From Coffea arabica (taxonomy: Eukaryota; Streptophyta; Magnoliopsida; Gentianales; Rubiaceae): 64,000 nt of DNA. The notes under the pieces are model-generated. The model saw only the letters and a program-made list of their open reading frames with translations, made no database searches and was not told the DNA's origin. Both the position numbers and the translations under genes were made by a program. Each line of letters begins with the position of its first letter. Positions within the stretch are counted from its first letter, which is position 1. Below are positions 52,174 through 62,678 of the stretch, in pieces. The DNA is taken from contig NC_092326.1 of NCBI RefSeq assembly GCF_036785885.1, forward strand, positions 43,601,072 to 43,665,071, written 5' to 3'.

Positions 52174-54350
52174 ATAATATTTGAGTATCATACCACTAGT
52201 TTTAAAGTTGAATTTGGCTAATGGATATTCGGAGTGTCTATGACACACTTAAAGAAATTTGCAATCCAAACACCATTTGTAATTTTATTATCATGTTTTT
52301 GGATTTGTAATTTTTTGGAGTTTTTATAGAAAATGTACTGTAACGATTTGATATATGTGAGATAAGAAAGTGGTTGAAAAATATGTTTACGAAAAACAAA
52401 GAAATCTTTTTTTTTTTGGTAAAAAATCCCTTTCCAAACAAGGATTTAGTTAATTTGAAAAAGTATTTATTTATATACAACGGGTATAATAAATATGTGT
52501 CAATTTATAAGTTAGATATAAATTAGGGTGTAAACGGCGGTCATTAAGTACCTAGTCGAAAAAAAGGCACAAGTGCTTTTATGGAGTAATAGAGTGGAAC
52601 CAAATATTAATGAACACAAACGTGATTAAGTAGCGCTTTCCCAAAAATGCAGGGATTTCCGAATAACCCATCGCAATCCCACAGTGGTTAACAAGTTGAT
52701 TGAAAATAAGATGTCTAAATTCATTGTATAGGAGAAGATATGATATGGTACCTTTTTAATGCTTTGAGGAAATCGTTGATCAATTAAAATGCTGTGCTGA
52801 TGCTAAATCTATATTGAAGTTTAGAGATAGGGACATTAGAAAGCAGACAAAGGGAGACACATGACGCAGAACGTTGAGGCCAGAATTTGTCGCAATAGTA
52901 GATCATAGGCTTTCTCACTCACTAGGGGTATTTCCCTCTTTTCTCTTTCCTCCTACATTCTATATAGAACTGTCAGAGTGGGTGATTTGGACGAATTAGA
53001 GTTGGTTAAAATGGATAATGAATATAAGTGAGTTAATTCATTTATACCTATTTAATTGGGCAAGTTAAGAAATGAATTAGATAATCAAATTACCTATTTA
53101 TAACCCATTTATTTTAACTTTTTATAAACTCATTTAAATTCATTTTTGCAAACTAAGTTATCAATTTATACCACCATTTGCACCCATCATTAGTTTTAAA
53201 TATTTACTTATAATATTTAATAAGTCTAATTACTAATTTTTTTCCATCCGTACTCTATGTCACAAAATTATATTCTATTTAGTAATTGAACAATAAGAAT
53301 ATAAAAATTTGAACTAAATACTATAAAATTTAACATAAAAACTTAATTCAAAAAATTTTAACTCCTAGCATTTTTTTCGTGTGTAAATTTAAAATTTCAT
53401 TTTGAAAAGATAGGAAAAGAGACTAAAACTTGTCATAAATTGAGCAAGTTAACAAACTAAGAGAAAATAAAATGATAAGATAAAACCAATAAATAATAAT
53501 AATAAAAATAATGAAACAAATGTAGTTAACATCGTGACAATAAAAATTTTGAAAAAAAAAAGAGGGTGGTGAGAGAAGAGAGGAGACCTGGGGAAGATAA
53601 TTCTAAATGGGTTAATTCGGTTGAATGAATTACCCACTAATATCTATTTAATTATTGAGTATTTCATTTATACTAATATGCAAAAATTTAAGATACCCAT
53701 ACCAATATATTAATGGACAAGTATGGATAAATTTAGTTAAATGAATTTGTTTGCTACCTATAATTCTATCTTCCTTTTTATTTATTTATTTCTTTTTTCT
53801 TTTTTGAAAACCAAAAAGGAATATATCCCAGAAAAAAAAAAACAATAAAAGTGGAAGCAAAGAGAAGATTATAATGCAATTAAGGCAAACACAACACAGT
53901 TGATGCCTGTGTGAAGGTGGAGTGCAGGTGCCTGATTTCATCCATAGAAGGGATTGACATCAGTCATGTTTACACAGAGAAGGAAACTAAGCGGCTGATG
54001 CTCTTAGGAAAGTTATTAGAATGTGATCAAAATGTTTCTTTTGTTTCGAATTCGATTAAGGCCCCCCTCCCCCCCCCCCCCCCCCCACCCCCACCCAAAA
54101 AAATCATGTCCATTCTGGATGGAGACGTTAGGGGCATGACTACCCACGCTTTGTAAATTAGTACTAGTTTAATATTAATGAACTTTCCTTTACTGTTACC
54201 ACCAAGAAAAAAAAAAACAGAGACCCGCATTCCAAGTTCCTTCCAACCAGCGTACTGCTACACGGTATCTTTACAGCAACCACATCAACTATGCACACGC
54301 GACCCGAGCTGTGAGTACAACAAGGGCAAAAGAATTTCGGTGGCTATAGA
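52174..54350. other. AT-rich intergenic DNA with decayed repeats
   Basis: The stretch 52258-52443 has inverted CCAAACACC/CCAAACAAGG-like ends and GATTTGATATATGTGAGATAA, a probable small MITE. The stretch 52970-53760 repeats GGGTTAATTC/GAATTACCCA-type words at both sides and may be another old TIR element. A C run (54063-54086) is present. No gene recognised. Confidence 0.4.
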
Positions 54351-54489
54351 TTAATCTTTCCTGCACTGACAGTGTATACACGCTGATGAATGACAACTAT
54401 GCAAAATTTGAATTTAAAATTCAACTTTTATACACATGTCATGAATCGAATGATAATAGTATATACACCGTCAGTGCAGGAAAGATTTA
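54351..54489. mobile_element. Small MITE with near-perfect 25-bp TIRs
   Basis: Body 54354-54486 (133 bp) opens ATCTTTCCTGCACTGACAGT and closes with its inverse, differing at only a few positions. TTA flanks it at 54351-54353 and 54487-54489. A TTA duplication suggests PIF/Harbinger. Too short for any ORF. Confidence 0.88.
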
Positions 54490-54877
54490 CTCCTAAAGTA
54501 TAACCCCCATCAACTTTTAATCATCAAGCAAATATTCGTCACAGATTAATCGCTAAACTAAGTAATTAGCGGACTCTTAATTATTACTCTTAATTTACAA
54601 AAATAATCAGAACCATATTTTGATAATAATAATAAAAAAAAACCCTTAGCAGGCAAATACGCCGTTGCATGCATTTTGACACATGTTCTGATTATTTTGT
54701 AGATTAAAAACAATAATATTCGACAAAATGGACACAAGTGTACTGATGCTTTTGACGCGAATAATAATTTAGCGGCGCCGAGATTTTTGGCCCATGTACA
54801 AAGCGGCTCTCGCTGTTGCTGCTACACACAAGAAGTCAACAACCTGAGTATACTGGCAATTAAAACAAGCATTGCCA

Positions 54878-55549
54878 TTATTCCCTATGGGTGGGAATCG
54901 AGTCAGTAATGGGTTGGCAGGTCCGGTTAAGACCCAGGTACAACAAGAAACCTGCTGTCCCGAACACAACCCATCAATCCGTGACAAATCTAAATACCCG
55001 ACCTGAGCACGAAATTTTCAGATTGGCAAGTCAGCCGAATGACCTAATATAACCTGAAACATAACTCCAGTTTACTAATTTATCATAATAGTTTCTAACA
55101 CAGAATCAATTTCACTCAAGACTAATTACGTAATAAAGTAATAAAAATCTCGATAAAATAATCCCAAATCAGATCTGAAATAAATTAAAATACCGTAAGT
55201 GTTTTATCCTAAACCGAATATGAAATAAATTAAAACACTATAGAAGTAGAAAATAAATGTAATACATCCTCTATCCAAACATAACAACTCCAACCTCACA
55301 CAAGTTAAACAAGTTCAATTAGGATTAAATGGTTAATGCCTTGGGAAGAAAAGAATAACTTATTTTAGTTAGATAAAATATTTTTTTAATAGTTATTAAA
55401 TTATTTTGAATTCATAAACGGTGCCGACTTAAATCCAACCAGTTTTCTTTTCGAATTTATCAGGTTCCACTCAATTCTGAACCAAACCAACCCAAACGCA
55501 TTAATTTCGTTTCAGGTTCGCGTCAGAAATTGACACCCCCATTATTCCC
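54878..55549 (+). mobile_element. hAT-type MITE, family H1 copy 2
   Basis: Body 54886-55541 (656 bp) lies between perfect 8-bp repeats TTATTCCC (54878-54885 and 55542-55549). It matches copy 1 (14879-15589) in order and orientation, for example GTGTTTTATCC, ATAAATTAAAACA, TTAATGCCTT and AGTTAGATAAAATA. The left end TATGGGTGGGAATC has drifted from TAGGGGTG, while the right end ACACCCCCA is closer. Confidence 0.92.
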
Positions 55550-55580
55550 CCACCAGCACAAAAGCAGAGATACCTTGCAC

Positions 55581-56069
55581 TCACAGACTGACGACTGTAA
55601 GCACCCAGAGAGCTTTCCCCTTTGATCTTTGGGCCTCATTCCATGACTTTAGAATCCAATAAACATGGAGAAACACATCCAGATTGCCTTCCCAGTAACG
55701 CCTATTAAATATATGTCTACGTGCCAGAAGCAAATCCGGCGCCAACAGCGATCCAATATAGGCACAACAGCCCGAGTGAGGAAACCACAGCACAGCAGTG
55801 AAATTGCTACTAAACACACACCAAAGAATATGATAAGATGATATGCCAACCCAAGTGGAATGATACAGCGCACCTTTCCAATAAACAACAACATAGAGAT
55901 CTGCAAGAAATAAGTAAATTATGCCAAAACCCAGAAGCAGTGCACGTGTTACTGATAACACGAACATCTTTTTCTTTTTTTTTTCTTTTTCAGTCTTCTC
56001 CAAGCAAGCGCAGTAGTGGTCACACACAGAATAACAGTGGTATAGACAACTCAGTTTTTTATTTATTAA

Positions 56070-56100
<31 letters not shown>

Positions 56101-56249
56101 CAAGGCGTGCTGCTGCTACAACCAATACAAGTCCGCACTGGAAAGTTGTTTATCATGCCTTCTTTTGTGTGTGTAGGATGTTGAGCCGACATATGAACGG
56201 AACAAGTGCGGAGAGAAAAGATGGCCTTTTCCTTAAAGATGCCCTGCAT
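55581..56249 (-). other. Long open frame of doubtful coding status
   Basis: A 222-codon minus-strand frame with hydrophobic segments (LLLGFGIIYLFLADLYVVVYW). It runs through a (GAAA)n microsatellite at 56070-56101 and a following A/G tract, contains no known domain, and has no supporting promoter or homologous exon pattern. It is most likely a chance frame; a shorter inner start (MFVLSVTRA) avoids the microsatellite. Confidence 0.2.
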
Positions 56250-57771
56250 TTGAGGATGGCCAATCCGGGCAGCCTTTTAAATCTAAATGGTTTCTCAAAC
56301 TCAAGAAGAAAGGACAAGGTCCAATTTTTGCCCACCATGACTCTTTTGCATCGTTCTGACAAAATGTGGAACAATCTCAATTTTCCATTCTGTGCACAAA
56401 GCCAACCAGATTCCATCCAGATGTTTTCCTGTTCAAGCTACTACTACATGGCTCATAATATGTTACTAACATTAATGTATTGAGACGCAAGTTTCCTCTC
56501 AAATCACACGCTCGGTTCTCAAATCAACAACCTTATTCTCATTCACCAGCACGTATCAAACTATTTTCAGTAATAATATATTCTCAGTCCAAAAGCAGGC
56601 AGGCACGGGGAATCTATTCCTATTCAACTTAAGTGATGGCAGCAATAAATGTGCTCTTAAAAAGGTTGGCTGACGGAACACCTTAGAATATGTGATATGT
56701 ATAACGCCAAATGATCAAAACTAGTAGCGCAACTTTCTTTTTCTTTGTCCCAACGATAACATTTCTATAACCTAATCTTCTATCCTATTCCACCACAGGG
56801 AGAGAAGCCTAAAGAGGCTGTATAAGTGATTAGCAGATATACAGACCTAATTATTCCTTTGAATTTTTTATAGCCCAAAGAGGGACTTAATCCCTTTCTC
56901 GTGGGTGATTAACTAGTAGTGCAATTGAGGCGCATATTTTCAGTTTCACAAAATATTTTATCCGTCCAGGATGAATGAGGATGATGATCTTGACAAGGGT
57001 GTCTTAGATTTGAGATTGGAAGCTAACACGAATGATCCATCCACTCGTGCAATGCCAAAGAGTATGTGATCCAGCTAATGCAATCACGTGCCTTTCACTA
57101 GCCAGCTAAATAATAATACAAATATGCTACCACAAGACAAGCAGTAGTCAGCAGCATCTGTTTGGCATCTCAAAAAGAAAGCCAAAAATTTCCACGACTA
57201 TGCGGCCATCAAAACAACTACCATTGCCAATTAAAAAAAAAAAAAAGCCTAATAACAATAATAATAATGAATCAAGGAGGAAATTCCCCTCCATTTGGCA
57301 CTTGTTCAACAACACACACAAAACATTTGACTGATTCTGCTAAATAAGGAAAATAGATCATGACAGACAAAGTAGATGATCACCACTCGTATCATATGTT
57401 AAAATAAGAAAAAAAAAAAGGAAAAATATTAATCGATTTCCAGATTAAATTTCTCTTATACTACTACAACTAAAAAGATGGTTCCAATAAACGAAAGGAC
57501 CAAAAAAAAAAAAACAACAACAACACAACGAGAGACAGAGAGATGGTTCCGATCTTTTGCTATCCAAGATTAAGTTAATAATAAAGAAAAATGACGTTAA
57601 ATTAAACCTGAAACAGCAAAATTAAACATGGATAATTAGGAAAAGAAGGGGAAAAAAAGAAACAAAAGACAACGAGGTGCACCGGAATTGACCTCCATGA
57701 TTAATCTGATAGCATTACATGGAACAGGCACCGGCAACGGCAGCAGCATCTTCTTCTTCTTGGTAGTCGTT
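56250..57771. other. Intergenic DNA and 3' UTR of the sterol methyltransferase gene
   Basis: Unique-looking non-coding DNA. No gene or repeat ends recognised; the part nearest 57771 is probably 3' UTR. Confidence 0.4.
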
Positions 57772-58857
57772 CTAATCAGAAGAATTGCTATGTTCAGGCT
57801 TTCTGCAGAGAACCATATGCATAGGAGTGAAAATCCCGGTCTCACCACCTCTGGTGAGATAATCTGCGGTGACAAACAACATCTCGTGGACGTCAACCAC
57901 GCCTTTGGGGGCAATCCCGAGCCAGGTAAGAACCGTCACCAAAATGTGGTTCCTCCAATAAGCAATCCTGCCCATCTTGAGCCGGGTCCACCAGGGCTTG
58001 GCGGGGGGCTTCGCTAAATCTTTCTCCTTGACCACCTCGAATCCCACCTTCTTGGCTATCTGGGCAATGTCCCTGTAACTCCTCAACCCCGGAAGAGCAT
58101 CGCCCCTCTCAATCCCATGGATTATCTCGACGTGCTCCGGATTTTCCGGGTTGTAGAATTCGGTGGTGACCCATTCGTAGGAGACGTACAGGGATCCGGG
58201 CTTCAAAACTCGGTAGATCTCGCTGTAGACTTCCTCCAGATTGGGTGCATGGCAGGTGGCTTCGATGGAGTAAGCCCCGTCGAAGCTGCTGTCGGGGAAG
58301 GGCATTTGCAGGAAGTTGCCACAGACAACTTCGCACAGAGAATCGAGGCCGGCTTTCTCATTGTGCATCCGGGCTCGGTTTACCTGGTACTCGTTAATGG
58401 TGATGCCGACGACGTTGGCACCGGAATGAGCGGCGATGGCACGCATCGGGCCGCCGACACCACAGCCGGCATCAAGAATGCGGGCACCCTTCTTGACACC
58501 CAAGAGATCGACGGCCATTTCCTCGTGGATTCTGGTGGCGTCCCGGTAGGACTTGCCGGGGATGGAGGGAGAGAAATGGAAGGACTGACCCCAACCCCAC
58601 TCGTAAATGTCAGTGACAAGGTTGTAGAAGGTGTCGACGAAAGCGGGGACTTTCTCGGCGGTCTCGATCTCCTTGGGGCGGCCGAAGAAGGACCAGTACT
58701 GTTTGTAGTTGTCTTGGACTTTCTCTTTGTCGATGGAGCCGCCGGAGAGTTGGGCGGCATGCTTCCCTTTCTGTTCTGCGGAGCCCAGAACGCAGACGAA
58801 CCAGTAGAGGCCGCCGGCGAGGAGGAAAGTGGTGCAGAAGAGGGTGAGAGAATCCAT
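57772..58857 (-). CDS. SMT2: 24-methylenesterol C-methyltransferase 2 type, intronless
   Basis: Adds the second methyl group, from S-adenosylmethionine, to 24-methylenelophenol, leading to the 24-ethyl sterols sitosterol and stigmasterol (EC 2.1.1.143); acts at the ER. One exon, 361 residues, the normal length. Residues about 5-25 form an N-terminal membrane anchor. The sterol-binding region YEWGWGQSFHFS is at 85-96, the SAM motif LDAGCGVGGP at 128-137, GITINEYQVNRA at 151-162, SIEATCHAP at 198-205 and YEWVTTEFYNPENPEH from about 228. The anchor plus lack of introns fits SMT2/SMT3 rather than intron-rich SMT1. The GC content is much higher than the flanks, as usual for intronless genes. A 257-codon antisense frame is a shadow. 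Confidence 0.95.
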   Translation of the reverse strand: MDSLTLFCTTFLLAGGLYWFVCVLGSAEQKGKHAAQLSGGSIDKEKVQDNYKQYWSFFGRPKEIETAEKVPAFVDTFYNLVTDIYEWGWGQSFHFSPSIPGKSYRDATRIHEEMAVDLLGVKKGARILDAGCGVGGPMRAIAAHSGANVVGITINEYQVNRARMHNEKAGLDSLCEVVCGNFLQMPFPDSSFDGAYSIEATCHAPNLEEVYSEIYRVLKPGSLYVSYEWVTTEFYNPENPEHVEIIHGIERGDALPGLRSYRDIAQIAKKVGFEVVKEKDLAKPPAKPWWTRLKMGRIAYWRNHILVTVLTWLGIAPKGVVDVHEMLFVTADYLTRGGETGIFTPMHMVLCRKPEHSNSSD

Positions 58858-59212
58858 GGGTGTCGAGGAGAAGAGAGAGTGAGGAGTTGAGCCAGCAGGG
58901 GAGAGAGAGTTGGGGCTGTGTTTGGAAGGGGGGCGGGGTTTTGTATGATTAGGTTTGAGAGACTTGGGGCATCAATTGTTTCTCGTTTTTGTTTTTAAAT
59001 TTTTTTTTGTTTTTTTAAGGGAAAAAAAAGGAGAAAAGGGTATTATTATTATTTATTATAGGGTTTGACGCACTCGTTAAAATATTTTTAAAACAAGATC
59101 AACATTAAATTTAAAAAATGTATAAATATGATGGAGAGCAATTAAATTATATTGGTGTGTGTATTTATAGGAGAAATTGAGCAGAATTTATCAGTGTTAC
59201 GGAGTCAAGCAC
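58858..59212 (-). promoter_or_regulatory. 5' UTR and promoter region of the SMT2 gene
   Basis: The leader directly upstream of the start (58858-58930) is GA/CT-rich on the coding strand (CTCTCTTCTCC types), typical of plant leaders. Beyond 58980 the DNA becomes AT-rich. No clear TATA box identified. Confidence 0.4.
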
Positions 59213-59440
59213 CTTGAAGAACACTTGAGATCCTCGGTGACATATTTTCTATGCCAATTCAATGCCACCTATAGTATTGCGTAAAGTGTCCTATTATTAT
59301 TTACACTTGTGTTAAACCAAATCAAGTTGAATTATTTGAAAATTAAAATGTAAATAATAACAAGACACTTTGCACAATACTATAAGTGGTATTGAATTGA
59401 CATAGAAAATATGTCACCGAGTATCCCAAGTGCTCGAAGA
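59213..59440 (-). repeat. Long hairpin (inverted repeat with about 84-bp arms)
   Basis: The left arm (59221-59304) and right arm (59350-59433) are inverted copies around a 45-base loop. My hand alignment gives 10 differences in 84 positions, 9 of them transitions. On the minus-strand transcript 7 of the 10 become G-U wobbles, so that strand folds best. Could be a fold-back MITE or a small-RNA precursor. Confidence 0.8.
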
Positions 59441-59872
59441 AAAATGGCCACCACTTTGTTTGGAGTTTGGAATGGAAGAGGTTGGATTTTTGCGAGAGTA
59501 CCCTTCTAACCTTGTGGCGTGTGGTGGTGTCTATGTGTGTCAATGGCGTTTGGACACGTCATTGTCAAAGTGTCAGCGGTTTAATTATAGCGGGGGTGGG
59601 TGGCACTTTGATTTTTTTCTCCTTTTTGTTATTTGCCTTTTTTCCTTGCTTTTTACAACCACAAAAAAAAAAATTTAGTATTTTGTTCAGAACCGAGAGA
59701 GATTTGAAAAATGCCAATGGAGGGGGAGGATGGACTATGACACCATGTCATAACTTTCCACTGGTATCGGTAATCAAGTCATTTGTCCCACTTTTCCAGT
59801 CACAGGGACCGTACTATATACGTAACCAAAAGGCTAGAACGAAAAATAGAGAAGATAATCAAATGCAATATC
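59441..59872. other. Intergenic DNA
   Basis: Short frames such as 59467-59883 carry no domain. Nothing else recognised. Confidence 0.4.
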
Positions 59873-60097
59873 ATCATCAATAATAATAACTAGGGTGGGT
59901 TCTTCTTTAAGGCCTAGCAGAGCTATTCTACTAACATTTGCGTGGTTTCACGTCATTTTTTCGGGGTTGGATAGTTAAGTCCCCAAATTTGTCTCAAGAG
60001 TTGCCGGTTTTTGGGATAAAATCTGGAATTAGGTTTAATTAACTAACTTCAAAAGTCTGAAAAAAAAATCATCAATAATAATAATAATAATAACTAG
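59873..60097 (+). mobile_element. SINE-like retroposon, family S1 copy 2
   Basis: Body about 59894-60067 ends AAAAGTCTG-A(n). Direct flanks are ATCATCAATAATAATAACTAG (59873-59893) and the same sequence with three extra ATA units (60068-60097). The body matches copy 1 reversed (CTTCTTTAAG, GTCTCAAGAGTTGCCGG, TTTAATTAACTAACTTC). This is the clearest member of the family. Confidence 0.82.
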
Positions 60098-61589
60098 TGC
60101 TAAGGGCACACTATGTGGACCCGTTTGGATTGTATTTTTCATGATTTTTCATGAAAAATTATTGTAGCGATTTGATATATATGGGAAAAAAATGTAATAG
60201 AAAAATGTGTAATTAATGATTAATGGATAAAGTTAATACTAGGTTAACTCCTCCAATTCTCCTCCAAGATATGTAATGATTGAGGTCCACCCATCAAAAT
60301 AGACAAACAATCTGCGGAATCAATCGTTAAAAGAAAATATTAATTAAAAATAAATAATAAAGACTAAACTCTAGCATGAGTATAATAGAATTTAGTAACA
60401 ATGATTGTTTTTCATAAAACTATATAAAATAGCAAAATCAAAGTAGTAAAGAGGAAAACTTGTTAATTTGGAATCAAGATTTACACGTAAAATTTCTAAA
60501 CTCTTTGTATCAGAATTTGAAAGATGTTGAACAAAAATTGAACAAGACAATGTATGGCCATTTCAAGAAGAAAAAAAAATCACAATATATGGCTAATGAT
60601 GTAAAATATAAAATAATCTTTTGAATTATTTATTCAACTCACGAGGTCCATTATTTCACATGATTAACAAGAAATTTCCATCATTTGTAATTAAGAAAAA
60701 AATAAAGCAACTCTCAAGCAACATTTAGATTAATCAAAAGGATATGATTTTAATGGAAAAGCAAATAAATCAGAGTAGAAATTTTTTTTCTAACCATCTT
60801 GTTTGGATTACATATAAAACGAAAAGAAAAGAAACACCAAATATTTTGGAAAAGAAAGAAAAGAATAGATTATGTACAATTACATTTTATCCATAACTTA
60901 GTAAAATCTAATTGTAAACATATTTTAATACTTTACTCTCTTTTTTGTGTATTTTCATATTCATCTTATTATTCTTATGAAAAATTTATGACATAATAAC
61001 ATTTGAACAGGAAGTTTAATCTTCTTTTAAGAGAAATAAATTACAAGAACTATTGAAATACAAAAAAAAAAAAAAGATTCTTAAATGTTAACAATCATCA
61101 TTATAAAATTTAATATTCAAGATTTTCAAATTTTTTATATATTCCAAATCATGGTTAATTTAGTACAAGTGACTCAATTGTTTCTCTCCATATAGACACG
61201 TAATATTTCCTAAGTTGTAAAGATAGTAAAGTCATTTGACCAATCACGAGATAAGCATTGGATCCCAAATAGCTTACAAGAGAGGTAAGTGATATTTTTT
61301 TAAACTTTGAAAGTGGGCAGTGAAATTGTTAGAAAACTCTCTTGAGGTTTCTGAAATTATCCCTAAGAAATTTTGGTTCCGCTATTCAAAGCTTGTAAGG
61401 TAGTTGTTGGTTTATCCTACCACTGTTTTACTTTCATTTTTCTTACCATGATGACGTTCATGATAGGGTGAGAAGGACAAGAAGCTAAATTCGTACCTCT
61501 ACTCTAGGCTCTACATTTCACATCTTCCTTTTTGACTTTTTAAATTCATCAAGGGATCAAATGTCCACATTTACCATATATGAGTATGA
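60098..61589. other. AT-rich intergenic DNA
   Basis: Very AT-rich, with A runs and no gene recognised. 60118-60200 shares GTTTGGATTG and GATTTGATATATATG with stretches at 47.9 and 52.3 kb. Confidence 0.4.
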
Positions 61590-61812
61590 AAAAAGACAAC
61601 TAGCTCTCTGGGGGTATTGGGTTGGTAGGTACCACGTAGTAGCAGGTGCTTTACATAGCTAGTTTTCCGTATCGATTTTGGGAGGGGTTTGGATTGGGTA
61701 GTTAAGTTTCCTGGTTTGGCTTCAAGAGTTATCAGCTGCTTTTGGAGTTCAATCTGGGATTAGAGTTAATTTATTCAACAAAAGTCTATTATTGAAGTTG
61801 AAAAAAAAAAGT
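61590..61812 (+). mobile_element. SINE-like retroposon, family S1 copy 3 (older)
   Basis: Shares TTGGATTGGGTAGTTAAGT, GGCTTCAAGAGTT, AATCTGGGATTAGAGTTAAT and a terminal A run (61801-61810) with the other two copies. Flanking GTATGAA occurs near 61584 and after the A run near 61811, a possible short target duplication. More diverged than copy 2. Confidence 0.6.
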
Positions 61813-62407
61813 ATGAATTTAGATTTTTTTTTCTTCTTCTTCTAGAAGGAAATGGGTGAAATTTAAGAAGTAATGAAAGTACTGAAGGGTATTTAGTCTC
61901 TCTTAAAGAAGAATTAAGGGGTGGGGTTTAGACTATTCCAGTTTTGCTTTTGATAGTGGAGGTTTGGATTTTTATCTTTTTATTTATGCGTCAAATTGAA
62001 AATGAGATGCCGCGAATTTGTACAGTATTCATTTATGGGAAGAAAATTCAATGTCGGTCATCTGTGACAACTTTTGCTCTCCGTTATTATCACTATTATT
62101 ATTATTATTATTTTCCTATTTTGTGCTTTGGTTTTTAGCTTTTGTACGCTAATTAATTTTTTTTTTTTTTTTGAGGAGTTTGTACGCTAATCATTGTTTG
62201 GATTCGAGGTGTGTTCTTCCTTCTTTGAAACTCCTCAAGATTTGAAGGTGATTTTCTGATAATTGTCTCCTACTCTTTTGAGCTTTTCCTTCTTTGAAAG
62301 CAAATATGCATTTAGCAACTAAGTACCTTCCATATTTATTAAAGAGGATCAAAGTGATTCCCACTTATTTTCTTGAATGACTCAAACACGTGATTGGAAT
62401 CACTCAT

Positions 62408-62678
62408 ATCTGATAACCCAATTCAGATTTTAAATTTAATGAATTCAGATCTTAACATATTCAAACGCATTTGATAACCAAAAATCAAACATCTGAATTA
62501 ATTAAGTAGCACTGAATTTTTAAGGTAAAAATTGCTCCCAAAATTAAGTGATAAGTTATTCACTTATCACTGAATGTGATGTACACTCAAATGTATTATA
62601 TTTAATATTTAACAATTCAATAACTTAATCGATTCATATTTTAATTTTCATATTTTAATTTTATGAAACGCACCCTTA
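62408..62678 (+). mobile_element. Tourist-like MITE, family T1 copy 3
   Basis: Matches copies at 13.7 and 42.5 kb across GAATTCAGATCTTAACATAT, TTTGATAACCAAAAATCAAA and TTCACTTATCACTGAATGTGAT. The right end is GAAACGCACCC followed by TTA (62676-62678). The left end has been altered and lacks a clean terminal repeat. Confidence 0.75.

Noticed and set aside
55581-56249. 222-codon membrane-protein-like frame
   Set aside because: Runs through a GAAA microsatellite with no recognisable domain; kept only as a low-confidence entry.
58117-58890. 257-codon frame opposite the sterol methyltransferase gene
   Set aside because: Antisense shadow of a GC-rich intronless gene whose sense protein is a clear SMT2.
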